DNA of 64,000 nucleotides, taken from Amycolatopsis iheyensis. Its GTDB lineage: Bacteria > Actinomycetota > Actinomycetes > Mycobacteriales > Pseudonocardiaceae. The DNA is taken from the NCBI RefSeq assembly GCF_024703995.1, contig NZ_JAMXQV010000004.1, forward strand, positions 310,001 through 374,000, read 5' to 3'. The notes under the pieces are model-generated. The model had not been told where the DNA came from, did not search any database, and saw only the letters and a program-made list of their open reading frames with translations. Positions 52,322-59,394 of this stretch are shown here, one piece after another; the first letter of the stretch is position 1, and each line of letters starts with the position of its first letter. The position numbers and the translations under genes were made by a program.

Positions 52322-53161
52322 TCATTGTTTGCGGGCGACTCCGCCCAAGGTCAGGAAGTTCAGCTCGCTCAACGGGTTCAGCCGCGGGCCGTCCGGCCAC
52401 CACTCGTGCAGGTAGACCAGCCCGGGCCGGAGCAGTTCGGTGCCTTCGAAGAACGCCGCGATCTGCTCCCGCGTGCGGTGCACGCTGCCGAGGCCGGTGC
52501 CCTGGAAGCTCGTCTCCAGCAACCGCGCCAGCTCCTGGCGCGGGGAGTCCTCTTCCGGGTCGAAGTGGTGCGTGAGCAGCAGGTACGACCCCGGCGCGAG
52601 CGCCGCCACGTACTCCGCGACGATCCGCTTCGCCCGCTCGTAGTCGTCGATGTGGTGCACGATCGACGTCAGCATCAGGGCCACCGGCCGCGAGAAGTCC
52701 AGGTACTCCTTGACGACGTCGTCGGCGAGGGTCTCGGCCGGGCGGGTCAGGTCCGCGCCCGTCACGTGCGTCAGGTAGTTCTCTTCGAGCAGCGCGCGGC
52801 CGTGCACCTGCACGACCGGGTCGTTGTCGACGTACACCACCTGCGCGTCCGGGTTGTACCGCTGGGCCACCTGGTGGGTGTTCTCCGCGGTCGGCATGCC
52901 GGAGCCCAGGTCGAGGAACTGGTCGATGCCGCGTTTCCCGGCGAGGAACCGCACCGCGCGGACCAGCCAGTCGCGGTGTTCCTTCGCCATCGCCCGTGCG
53001 CCGGGCGCGATCGCCAGCAGCCGCCGCATCGCTTCGCGGTCGACCTCGTAGTGGTCGTGCCCGCCGAGCAGGGCGTCGGACAGCCTGGCCAGGCTCGCCT
53101 TGGAGAAATCGAGGAACGCCGAGCCGCCCTCGGTTCCGGACCGCAGGTCGCCAGGCGTCAT
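52322..53161 (-). CDS. DUF574 SAM-dependent methyltransferase
   Basis: A 279-residue methyltransferase of the DUF574 group, which is greatly expanded in actinomycetes. Hallmarks are ARLSDALLGGHDHYEVDREA, FLDLGSGMPTAENTHQVAQ (SAM loop), VVYVDNDPVVQVHGRALL, ALMLTSIVHHIDD and YLLLTHHFDP. The ATG at 53161 with GGGAG upstream fits family N-termini; a longer in-frame form is less likely. Substrates of the group are mostly unknown. It converges on the aldo-keto reductase. Confidence 0.9.
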   Translation of the reverse strand: MTPGDLRSGTEGGSAFLDFSKASLARLSDALLGGHDHYEVDREAMRRLLAIAPGARAMAKEHRDWLVRAVRFLAGKRGIDQFLDLGSGMPTAENTHQVAQRYNPDAQVVYVDNDPVVQVHGRALLEENYLTHVTGADLTRPAETLADDVVKEYLDFSRPVALMLTSIVHHIDDYERAKRIVAEYVAALAPGSYLLLTHHFDPEEDSPRQELARLLETSFQGTGLGSVHRTREQIAAFFEGTELLRPGLVYLHEWWPDGPRLNPLSELNFLTLGGVARKQ

Positions 53162-53298
53162 CGACTGTTCTCCCTCGTTCGTGGCGCCCGGCCCCTGCCC
53201 GGGCCCGGCCACCTGTGTCCGGCAACGGACAGTGCACAGACTACGACATGCCGTTCACCAAGTGAACCGGGCCGAAGGGCCTTGGCTGCCAGGGACAA

Positions 53299-54387
53299 CT
53301 ACCCGAATCGCAGTTCGTGCCAGTGATGTCCGCCGTCCGTGGTCCGATACAGGGCGGAGCCGCCGTCGGCGTCCGGCTGACCGTCGACGACGACGCCGGT
53401 GCCGCGGCCCGGGAAGTCGAGATCGGTCAGGCTGAGCCCCCGTTCGGACAGAAGTGTCGTCGTCCACGTGCGACCGCCGTCAGTCGTGCTGTGCAGGAAC
53501 CCGGCGCCACCGCCTTCGGCCGCGACCGTCGCGGACGTCGGTGAAGCCGCACCGAAGCCCTGGGTGATCCCGACGACCGGCGCCTCGCCGTCCCCGCTGA
53601 ACGCCCCGCCCAGCTTCGGCGCGTGCCGCAGGCGCCGTTCGGTCGAGCCCGGCTGCGGTGAGCCGGGACTGCTGCTGCACAACGCCACCACCTGCCGGTC
53701 GCGGACGCCGGCGAGCGAAGCGACCGACCCCTTCGGACACGGCGGGCCGGCCCGCGTGAAGCGGACGCCGTCACGCGAGGTCCAGTACTCCTCGGTGCCG
53801 TAGTCGGCGCCGAGCGCGACCTGCAGCCCGCCGCCGACGGCCAGGTCGCCGTAGGTGATCCCGCCGGTGACCGCGAACCCGGGCACCGGAACCAGCACCG
53901 GCGAGCCCGCCGCGCCCGAGTACAGCCGGGTCGAACCGCGGCCGTCGCCGTAGGTGGTCAGCACGGCGAACACCCGGCCGGCGGTTTCGGTGATCTTCGA
54001 GAGGTAGTAGGGCTCGCGTGCGCCGACCAGGCTCACCGGGTGCCAGCTCGCGCCGCCGTCCCGCGTCGTCCGGACGTGGACGCCGTCGCTGACGTAGGCG
54101 ACCCGGTCGCCGACGAAGGTCAGCGCGACGTGGTTGTGGTTGTCCGGCAAGGACATCGGCGGCGCGCCCAGCCGCCGCCAGTGCCCACCGCCGTCGGTGG
54201 TGCCCAGCAGCGCGGGACACCACGAAGGCCCGCAGGGCGAGTACCCGAGGACGTACCCGGTGGCGGGGCCGGTCCAGCTCGTCGAAGCGGGCCGGAACCC
54301 TTGGGGCACCACCGTTTCCGCGGTCGCGGGTGCGGCGGAAACGGCCAGGAGGGTGAGGACGGACGCCAGCAGCGCCGGGATTCGCAT
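53299..54387 (-). CDS. Secreted beta-propeller (BNR-repeat) protein
   Basis: A 362-residue secreted protein with a signal peptide at about 1-24 (IPALLASVLTLLAVSAAPAT). Repeats of the BNR/Asp-box type are visible: TTDGGGHWRRLG, TRDGGASWHP, SRDGVRFTR, STTDGGRTWTTT and TTDGGHHWHEL, spread around a sialidase-like propeller. No catalytic residues of sialidases are recognised, so it is probably a binding or scaffold protein. The start at 54387 gives the best signal peptide. No clear partner gene. Confidence 0.75.
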   Translation of the reverse strand: MRIPALLASVLTLLAVSAAPATAETVVPQGFRPASTSWTGPATGYVLGYSPCGPSWCPALLGTTDGGGHWRRLGAPPMSLPDNHNHVALTFVGDRVAYVSDGVHVRTTRDGGASWHPVSLVGAREPYYLSKITETAGRVFAVLTTYGDGRGSTRLYSGAAGSPVLVPVPGFAVTGGITYGDLAVGGGLQVALGADYGTEEYWTSRDGVRFTRAGPPCPKGSVASLAGVRDRQVVALCSSSPGSPQPGSTERRLRHAPKLGGAFSGDGEAPVVGITQGFGAASPTSATVAAEGGGAGFLHSTTDGGRTWTTTLLSERGLSLTDLDFPGRGTGVVVDGQPDADGGSALYRTTDGGHHWHELRFG

Positions 54388-54449
54388 GATCAGCTGGACG
54401 TCCCGCGCGAGGCGGGGTTGCCCGCCCCGCACGAGGTTCGCCCACGCGG

Positions 54450-54524
54450 CTCAGCCGGCGGCGGCCAGCCGGGCGTCGAGCTCCGCGAGGTCGGCCACGA
54501 ACCAGACACTCCGGCCCCGGTTCG
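54450..54524 (-). pseudogene. Relic tail of a second DUF4180 gene
   Basis: This 75-base stretch encodes GRSVWFVADLAELDARLAAA and a stop, and is the same as the last 75 bases of the intact DUF4180 gene (54546-54620) except for nine bases, nearly all at synonymous codon positions. The rest of the gene is missing. It is therefore the 3' end of a lost paralogue rather than a fresh duplication. Confidence 0.75.
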
Positions 54525-54546
54525 CCCACGCCGAACGGGCCCCGAC

Positions 54547-54909
54547 TCAGCCCACCGCAGCCAGCCGCGCATCCAGCTCCGCCAAGTCGGCCACGAACCA
54601 GACACTCCGGCCCCGGTTCGACTCGCGCACGACGTCGCGGAACGCGTCGCTGGCCTCGATGTGCGCCCGGACGTCGCCGAGCAGCACCAGCCGGAAGCCG
54701 TACTGGACGATCTTCGAGAAGAAGTGCCCGATGAGCTTCGCGTGCATGTCGAAGAACCGGTCGGCGAACCGCTCGACCGGCACCACGATGACCTCGGCAG
54801 CGAGCCCGTAGGTGGCCCCGACGAGGTCGACCGCGTCCTGCTCGGTGGCCAGCTCCGGACCGTCGGCGGGCACGAACCACACTCCGGCGCCGTGGCGTTG
54901 TTCGATCAT
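54547..54909 (-). CDS. DUF4180 domain protein
   Basis: A 120-residue alpha/beta protein with the segments LATEQDAVDLVGATYGLAAE, VIVVPVERFADRFFDMHAKL, SKIVQYGFRLVLLGDVRAHI and SNRGRSVWFVADLAEL, which match DUF4180 domains found as small stand-alone proteins. Function unknown. Its ATG overlaps the hydrolase stop, so it is co-translated as the third gene of the HTH-hydrolase-DUF4180 operon. Confidence 0.78.
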   Translation of the reverse strand: MIEQRHGAGVWFVPADGPELATEQDAVDLVGATYGLAAEVIVVPVERFADRFFDMHAKLIGHFFSKIVQYGFRLVLLGDVRAHIEASDAFRDVVRESNRGRSVWFVADLAELDARLAAVG

Positions 54910-55760
54910 TTCCGGTCTCCGTTCAGGAATTCGGCGGCGGCTTCGGCCCAGCCGGGCAGGAAGTGCCCGGCGTCCTCGGCCAGCCGGACGTCGGCGTCCG
55001 GGCGGGCTGCCCGCAGCTTCGCCGCCGCGACGCGCTGGTCGAGCAGGACGTCGTGCGCGCCGAAGTGCGCTTGCAGCGGCATTTCCAGCTCCCGCAGGCG
55101 CTCGACGGGGAACTCCGGGATCGGCTCCAGCCGCGGTTTGAAGTGTTCGAAGGTGGCCAGGGTGAACTCGCCGATCTCCCGCCGCCCGGGGTCGGCCGGG
55201 CTCCCCTTCGCGACCATCGCCAGCGAGCGCCGGCGTCCCCAGTCGCCGAACACGCTGAGCGCGGCGAACTTGAGCAGCGGCGCGACCCGCCGCCGGCCGA
55301 TCCCGGCCGGGTTGACCAGCACCAGCGCCGAAACCCGGGCCGGCCGCCGCAGCGCGAAGTCCAGTGCCCACCAGCCGCCGAGCGACGTGCCGAGCACCGC
55401 CGCCCGCGGCAGCTCGAGCGCGTCGAGGACGTCTTCGAGCCAGTCGGCGTAGGCGGGCGAACCGAGCGGCGGCCGCGCTTCGACGGTCCGTCCCGGCTCG
55501 CCCGGCGCGTCGACGGCGTGCACGCGCAGGCGCCCGGCGAGCACCGGGATGTCGGGCAGCCAGTGCGCGGTGGTGCCGCCGGAGCCCTGCAGCGCGACGA
55601 CCGGTGGCGCGTCCACCGGCCCGGAGACCACGGCGAAGGTGTCGCCGAGACGAGTGCCCAGCACGCGCGGCTCGTGCGGCACGGGCCAGCGCTCCACCAG
55701 CGCGTCGTACCGCTGCCGGAGCACGCGAGCGCCCTCGGCCGAGCGGTATATCGCGCTCAC
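54906..55760 (-). CDS. Alpha/beta hydrolase
   Basis: A 284-residue alpha/beta hydrolase. VVALQGSGGTTAHWLPDIPV is the oxyanion-hole region, AVLGTSLGGWWALDFAL holds the nucleophile Ser, HFGAHDVLLDQRVAA the acid and AEDAGHFLPGW the catalytic His. The GTG at 55760 overlaps the upstream HTH stop. The substrate is unknown; the coupling to an excisionase-like HTH protein suggests a small regulated module. Confidence 0.87.
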   Translation of the reverse strand: MSAIYRSAEGARVLRQRYDALVERWPVPHEPRVLGTRLGDTFAVVSGPVDAPPVVALQGSGGTTAHWLPDIPVLAGRLRVHAVDAPGEPGRTVEARPPLGSPAYADWLEDVLDALELPRAAVLGTSLGGWWALDFALRRPARVSALVLVNPAGIGRRRVAPLLKFAALSVFGDWGRRRSLAMVAKGSPADPGRREIGEFTLATFEHFKPRLEPIPEFPVERLRELEMPLQAHFGAHDVLLDQRVAAAKLRAARPDADVRLAEDAGHFLPGWAEAAAEFLNGDRK

Positions 55761-56176
55761 GTCAGGTTTTCGGTGATCGAGGCGACCCAGCGCAGCAGGT
55801 CGGCGCCGGCGGCGAGGTCGCCGAACACGATGATCTTCATGGTGGCGCGCTCCTTGTCGTAGATGGTTTCGACGCGCAGGCGCTCACCCCCGTCCCGCGG
55901 CCCGTTCACCGAGGCGACGACCATGGTCGAGATCCGGTCGGCCCCCGCCCGGTCGACCCCGCCGATCTCGACGACCCCCGACAGCTCGGCGGCGGGCCGC
56001 TCCGCCTTCGGCTCGGGCAGCCCGGTGAACGCCGCCAGGTCCTCGGCGGTGATCCGGTACTGCTTGCCGATCCGGACCGCCTTCAGCCGCCCGTCCCGCA
56101 CGTAGTTCCGCACCGTGCGGACGTGCAGGCCGAGCTGCTCGGCGACCTGTTCGACGGAGAAGACTTCCTGCGCCAT
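55757..56176 (-). CDS. Excisionase/MerR-type helix-turn-helix protein with extra domain
   Basis: A 139-residue protein. Residues 5-50 are a DNA-binding domain of the excisionase type (VEQVAEQLGLHVRTVRNYVR, VRIGKQYRITAEDLAAF). The second half (about 65-138) is a small alpha/beta domain (ISTMVVASVNGPRDGGERLR, KIIVFGDLAAGADLLRWV) that may sense a ligand. GAGGAGGGGT fixes the start. It heads the operon and probably represses it through the inverted repeat upstream. Confidence 0.8.
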   Translation of the reverse strand: MAQEVFSVEQVAEQLGLHVRTVRNYVRDGRLKAVRIGKQYRITAEDLAAFTGLPEPKAERPAAELSGVVEIGGVDRAGADRISTMVVASVNGPRDGGERLRVETIYDKERATMKIIVFGDLAAGADLLRWVASITENLT

Positions 56177-56188
56177 ACCCCTCCTCAT

Positions 56189-56237
56189 GTTCCGCAAACA
56201 ACCCTATCATGTCAACACTCAGGGAAGTTTACGGAAC
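56189..56237. promoter_or_regulatory. Wide inverted repeat upstream of the HTH gene
   Basis: GTTCCGCAAAC (56189-56199) and GTTTACGGAAC (56227-56237) match at ten of eleven positions across a 27-base spacer, about two and a half helical turns. It overlaps the HTH gene leader and is a plausible operator. Confidence 0.45.
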
Positions 56238-56330
56238 CCATGATTCGCTCACTCGGGTGTCGGGTACTCCACGGACCTGCGAGCGCACGCCCAGCTACGT
56301 CCAGGCCGGACAGTCGAAAGGACGGCGACG

Positions 56331-56741
56331 ATGCCGTATCCCCCGCCCCCGGAACCGTACGAACCGCGGTACGAGCCCGCTGCGACCGAAGAAGTCGTGG
56401 AACGAACACCCGCTCGCCTGCGGATCATGCGGACGGTCAACGCTCTCATCCACCTCGTGTGCGCGGTGTTCGCACTGGTCCTCGCCGTGCACATCGTGCT
56501 GGTGCTGGGCGAGGCGAACATGTCGAACGGGTTCGCGCAGCTGGTCGACGAGTGGTCGGCGGGTGTGTCCCTCGGCCTGCGCAACCTCTTCACGCCCGAC
56601 TCGGAGAAGCTGCGGACGTTCCTGAACGACGGCCTCGCGGCGGTCATCTGGCTCGTCATCGGCGCGATCCTGACCGACGTCATCACGCGCATCGCCGCGC
56701 CCGGCCCGCGGCGGGTCTGGTACCGGCGCAGCTACCGCTGA
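56331..56741 (+). CDS. Small membrane protein of unknown function
   Basis: A 136-residue protein with a Pro-rich N-terminus (MPYPPPPEPYEPRYEP), a first transmembrane helix at about 37-60 (NALIHLVCAVFALVLAVHIV), an amphipathic region and a second helix at about 100-120 (GLAAVIWLVIGAILTDVITR), ending in a basic tail. AAAGGACGG precedes the ATG. It resembles small actinobacterial membrane proteins that are widely conserved but uncharacterised. It converges on a tiny gene across a strong palindrome. Confidence 0.75.
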   Translation: MPYPPPPEPYEPRYEPAATEEVVERTPARLRIMRTVNALIHLVCAVFALVLAVHIVLVLGEANMSNGFAQLVDEWSAGVSLGLRNLFTPDSEKLRTFLNDGLAAVIWLVIGAILTDVITRIAAPGPRRVWYRRSYR

Positions 56742-56795
56742 GCATGAAAAGAGCCCCTTTCCGGCGACTCGCCGGAAAGGGGCTCTTTTCATGCT
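56741..56795. terminator. 55-bp palindromic bidirectional terminator
   Basis: Perfect 27-base arms (56741-56767 and 56769-56795) meet at a single unpaired base. The outer ends are A- and T-rich (CATGAAAAG, CTTTTCATG), so a T-run lies on either strand, as expected for termination of both convergent genes. It begins at the last base of the membrane-protein stop codon. Confidence 0.85.
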
Positions 56796-56803
56796 TGGAA
56801 AAC

Positions 56804-56971
56804 TCAGCGCGGCGGCGGTTCGACCCCGGGTTTGACGGGCTCCGGTTCGGGCTCGGGCCGGGTCTGGCCGGCGGCCGGCTCCGCGCCACGGGGCTCCGGG
56901 ACACCCTCGGCGGCGAGCGCGTCGAAGTGCTCACGGCACCAGCGGCCGTAGCGCCTGGCGTGCACGGTCAT
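56804..56971 (-). CDS. Tiny Pro/Glu-rich protein
   Basis: A 55-residue protein starting MTVHARRYGRWCREHFDALA, followed by a Pro- and Glu-rich tail (PEPEPEPVKPGVEPPP). The excellent GAGGAGGTGG site before 56971 makes this start more likely than an upstream GTG at 57085. It has a short helical head that could bind a partner. No family is recognised. It is followed by the shared palindromic terminator. Confidence 0.6.
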   Translation of the reverse strand: MTVHARRYGRWCREHFDALAAEGVPEPRGAEPAAGQTRPEPEPEPVKPGVEPPPR

Positions 56972-57093
56972 CGCGTCCACCTCCTCTCCGCGGGCGATCC
57001 GGGTCACACCCTCAGCGTCCTCCGCCGCGGTGCCGAAAGCCAACAAATTTAAGCGGGACTTAACACACGGCCGGGTGATGTCCACAAAGGACT

Positions 57094-57636
57094 TCAGCCC
57101 GCGAACTCCCGCACGACCGCCGAGCAGAACGCCGGGAGGTCGTCCGGATTGCGGCTCGAGACCAAGCCGTTGTCGACTACGACTTCTTCGTCGACCACGG
57201 TGGCGCCGGCGTTACGCAGGTCGGTGCGAATGCTCGGGTACGAAGTGAGCGTGCGGCCACGCACGACATCGGCTTCGACGAGCGTCCACGGACCGTGACA
57301 GATCACCCCGACCGGCTTGCCGGCGCGCACGAAGTCGCCGACGAACCGCACCGCGCCGGAGTCCGTGCGGAGGTTGTCGGGGTTCATCGTGCCGCCGGGC
57401 AGCAGCAGCGCGTCGAAGTCGCCGATCGCGACGTCGGCGACCTTGCGGTCGACCGGGAAGCGGTCGCCCTTGTCGATGTCGCCGTTCATCGCCTGGATCT
57501 CGCCGGTGTCGAGCGAGACGAGCTCCACCGTCGCGCCCTCGTCGAGGACGGCTTGGCGCGGCTGCTCCAGCTCGACCTGTTCGACACCGTCCGCGGCCAG
57601 GATCGCGACGCGGCGGCCTTGCAGTGAATTCGCCAT
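57094..57636 (-). CDS. DJ-1/PfpI family protein
   Basis: A 180-residue protein of the DJ-1/PfpI superfamily (YhbO-like protein deglycase or stress protein). Motifs are VAILAADGVEQVELEQP, ALLLPGGTMNPDNLR and the nucleophile elbow GVICHGPWTLVEADVV with the reactive Cys. GGAAG precedes the ATG at 57636. The ribosome-binding site is part of a hairpin in the leader, hinting at translational control. It is preceded by the PP2C sensor gene in the same direction, 65 bases upstream. Confidence 0.9.
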   Translation of the reverse strand: MANSLQGRRVAILAADGVEQVELEQPRQAVLDEGATVELVSLDTGEIQAMNGDIDKGDRFPVDRKVADVAIGDFDALLLPGGTMNPDNLRTDSGAVRFVGDFVRAGKPVGVICHGPWTLVEADVVRGRTLTSYPSIRTDLRNAGATVVDEEVVVDNGLVSSRNPDDLPAFCSAVVREFAG

Positions 57637-57641
57637 GGGAC

Positions 57642-57671
57642 TTCCTTCGTCGAGATCAATGCTCGAAGGAA
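57642..57671 (-). promoter_or_regulatory. Hairpin sequestering the PfpI ribosome-binding site
   Basis: On the coding strand TTCCTTCG pairs perfectly with CGAAGGAA around a 14-base loop, and the second arm contains the ribosome-binding site, five bases before the ATG. Such a structure could block translation until melted or bound. Function is inference. Confidence 0.45.
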
Positions 57672-57701
57672 TTACCCCCTCCGGGGGCGGCCAAACAGGA
57701 C

Positions 57702-59255
57702 TCAGCCGGAGCACTCGACGGCCAGCACCGCGATGTCGTCGTGGGCGGAGCTGCCCAGCCAGTCGCGCACCGCCTGGCGCAGCCGCCGCACGACCTCGCG
57801 GGCCGGCTTGCCCGCCGCGGCCGTGAGCACCGCGCGCAGCCGGTCGTCGCCGAAGAGCTCGGTCGGGTCGTGGCGGTTGCGGGCCTCGGTGATGCCGTCG
57901 GTGTAGAGCAGGCACATGTCGCCGCGCCCGAGCCGCACCTGGGCTTCGGCGAACCGCGCCTGCGGTGAGATCCCGACCAGCGTGCCCGGGACGGTGACCT
58001 CTTCGACCTCGCCCGCCCGGCGGACGATCAGCGGCGCCGGGTGCCCGCCGGAGGCCAGCGTCAGGTCGACGCCGCCCTCGACCGGGGTGGCCGTGCCGAG
58101 CACGAGGGTGGCGAACCGGCTGCTGCCGCCGGCGATGAGCAGCTCGTTGAGCAGCCGCAGCAGCGTCCGGCCGTCGCGCTCGACCATGGCGAGCGCGGTC
58201 AGCGCGTGCCGGACCCGGCCGGTCAGCGCCGCGGCCTCGGCGCCCTTGCCGCAGATGTCGCCGAGCACGAGGAACGCGCTGCCGTCGTCGTGCGGGAGGA
58301 CGTCGTAGAAGTCGCCGCCGACGGCGAGCACCCCGCCGGCCGGCTCGTACCAGGTCTCGAAGCGGGCGCCGTCGAGCTCGGGCGGGTCGACCGGACGCAG
58401 CGTGGTCTCCAGGCCGCGGGTCGCCTCCTCCTGGCGGGCGTAGCGCTGGGCGTTGGCCAGCGCCGTCCCGGCCGCCCTGGCAAACTCACCCACCGCACGG
58501 GCCTGCTCGGCGCCGAACTCCGGGTCGGCCCGGCGGCCCAGCAGCAGGGCGCCGGTGACCCCGGCGCTCACGCTCGGGCCGAGCGAAACCACCGTCACCT
58601 CGGCGTGCCCGGCCAAGTGGTCGGCGACCGCCGAGGGCAGCGCCGAGACCTCGGCCGCCGGGACCGCGGCCGGCCGGGGTGTCCCGGTGGCCGCGAACGT
58701 CGCCGTCAGCACCGGCGCGGCCTGCGCCGGGACCCGCCGGATCCGGCCGTGGCCGTGCGCCGACGGGCGCTCGCAGCTCCACCACTCCCAGCGGCCGCGG
58801 GTGGTCGGGAGCAGCACGAAAACCGTGTCGGCCAGCGCGGACGCGGCCAGCTCGGCGATCACGCGCGCGGTGCCGTGGCGCCCGCGGGCGCCGGCGAGCC
58901 GGGGCCCCGCCTCGGCCAGGAAGTCGCCGACGTGCCGCTGGGGGACGTCCTCGGCGGGCACCGTCCACGAGTGCCAGCCGCCGGGGAGCGCGCGAATCCG
59001 GGCGGGCCGGCGGTGCGCGGCGGCTTCGACGTGCCCGGAGGTCTCGGTGAGCGGGTGCAGGCGCGGCTCGGCGCCCCCGGTCAGCGCGCGGGCCGCCGGG
59101 TTCGCCCAGCGCAGCACGCCGTCGGCGTCGGCCAGGAACACCGCGTCACGAACGTCTTCGAGCACCGCCCGCCCGAACGCGTCGAAGCCCGGCGGCGCGT
59201 CCTCACCGGTCATCGGTGGCAGGGCCGCCGACGCCGGAGCCGGACGTGACACCAT
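57702..59255 (-). CDS. PAS-GAF-PP2C (SpoIIE-type) serine phosphatase
   Basis: A 517-residue sensor phosphatase. A PAS-like domain lies at about 30-75 (VRDAVFLADADGVLRWANPA), a GAF-like domain at about 125-285, and the SpoIIE catalytic domain at about 300-515 with VGGDFYDVLPHDDGSAFLVL, GDICGKGAEAAALTGRVRH, LASGGHPAPLI, LLYTDGITEARN and SSAHDDIAVLAVE. Such proteins dephosphorylate anti-sigma-factor antagonists in stress pathways (family knowledge). GGAGGTCC precedes the ATG. It is divergent from the giant hybrid kinase at 59395, with 139 bases between them, so a joint osmotic or stress role is plausible. Confidence 0.88.
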   Translation of the reverse strand: MVSRPAPASAALPPMTGEDAPPGFDAFGRAVLEDVRDAVFLADADGVLRWANPAARALTGGAEPRLHPLTETSGHVEAAAHRRPARIRALPGGWHSWTVPAEDVPQRHVGDFLAEAGPRLAGARGRHGTARVIAELAASALADTVFVLLPTTRGRWEWWSCERPSAHGHGRIRRVPAQAAPVLTATFAATGTPRPAAVPAAEVSALPSAVADHLAGHAEVTVVSLGPSVSAGVTGALLLGRRADPEFGAEQARAVGEFARAAGTALANAQRYARQEEATRGLETTLRPVDPPELDGARFETWYEPAGGVLAVGGDFYDVLPHDDGSAFLVLGDICGKGAEAAALTGRVRHALTALAMVERDGRTLLRLLNELLIAGGSSRFATLVLGTATPVEGGVDLTLASGGHPAPLIVRRAGEVEEVTVPGTLVGISPQARFAEAQVRLGRGDMCLLYTDGITEARNRHDPTELFGDDRLRAVLTAAAGKPAREVVRRLRQAVRDWLGSSAHDDIAVLAVECSG

Positions 59256-59394
59256 GCACGGACCTCCTGCCTCCGGACTGCTGTCGCACGGTTACCGCGT
59301 GAGCGGGCGGACTGGCTCGAAGTGTAGGGCGAATCATGACACGCTGGGTCGGAGACCATGGCTGGCGCATGCGTGGTGGAGAGGGTCGGCACAC

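Noticed and set aside
49337..57060. Similar AACAAATTAAG / AACAAATTTAAG strings upstream of the ROK gene (49308) and near 57042
   Set aside because: Short A/T-rich strings; too little sequence to claim a shared operator, and the second is not upstream of a sugar gene.
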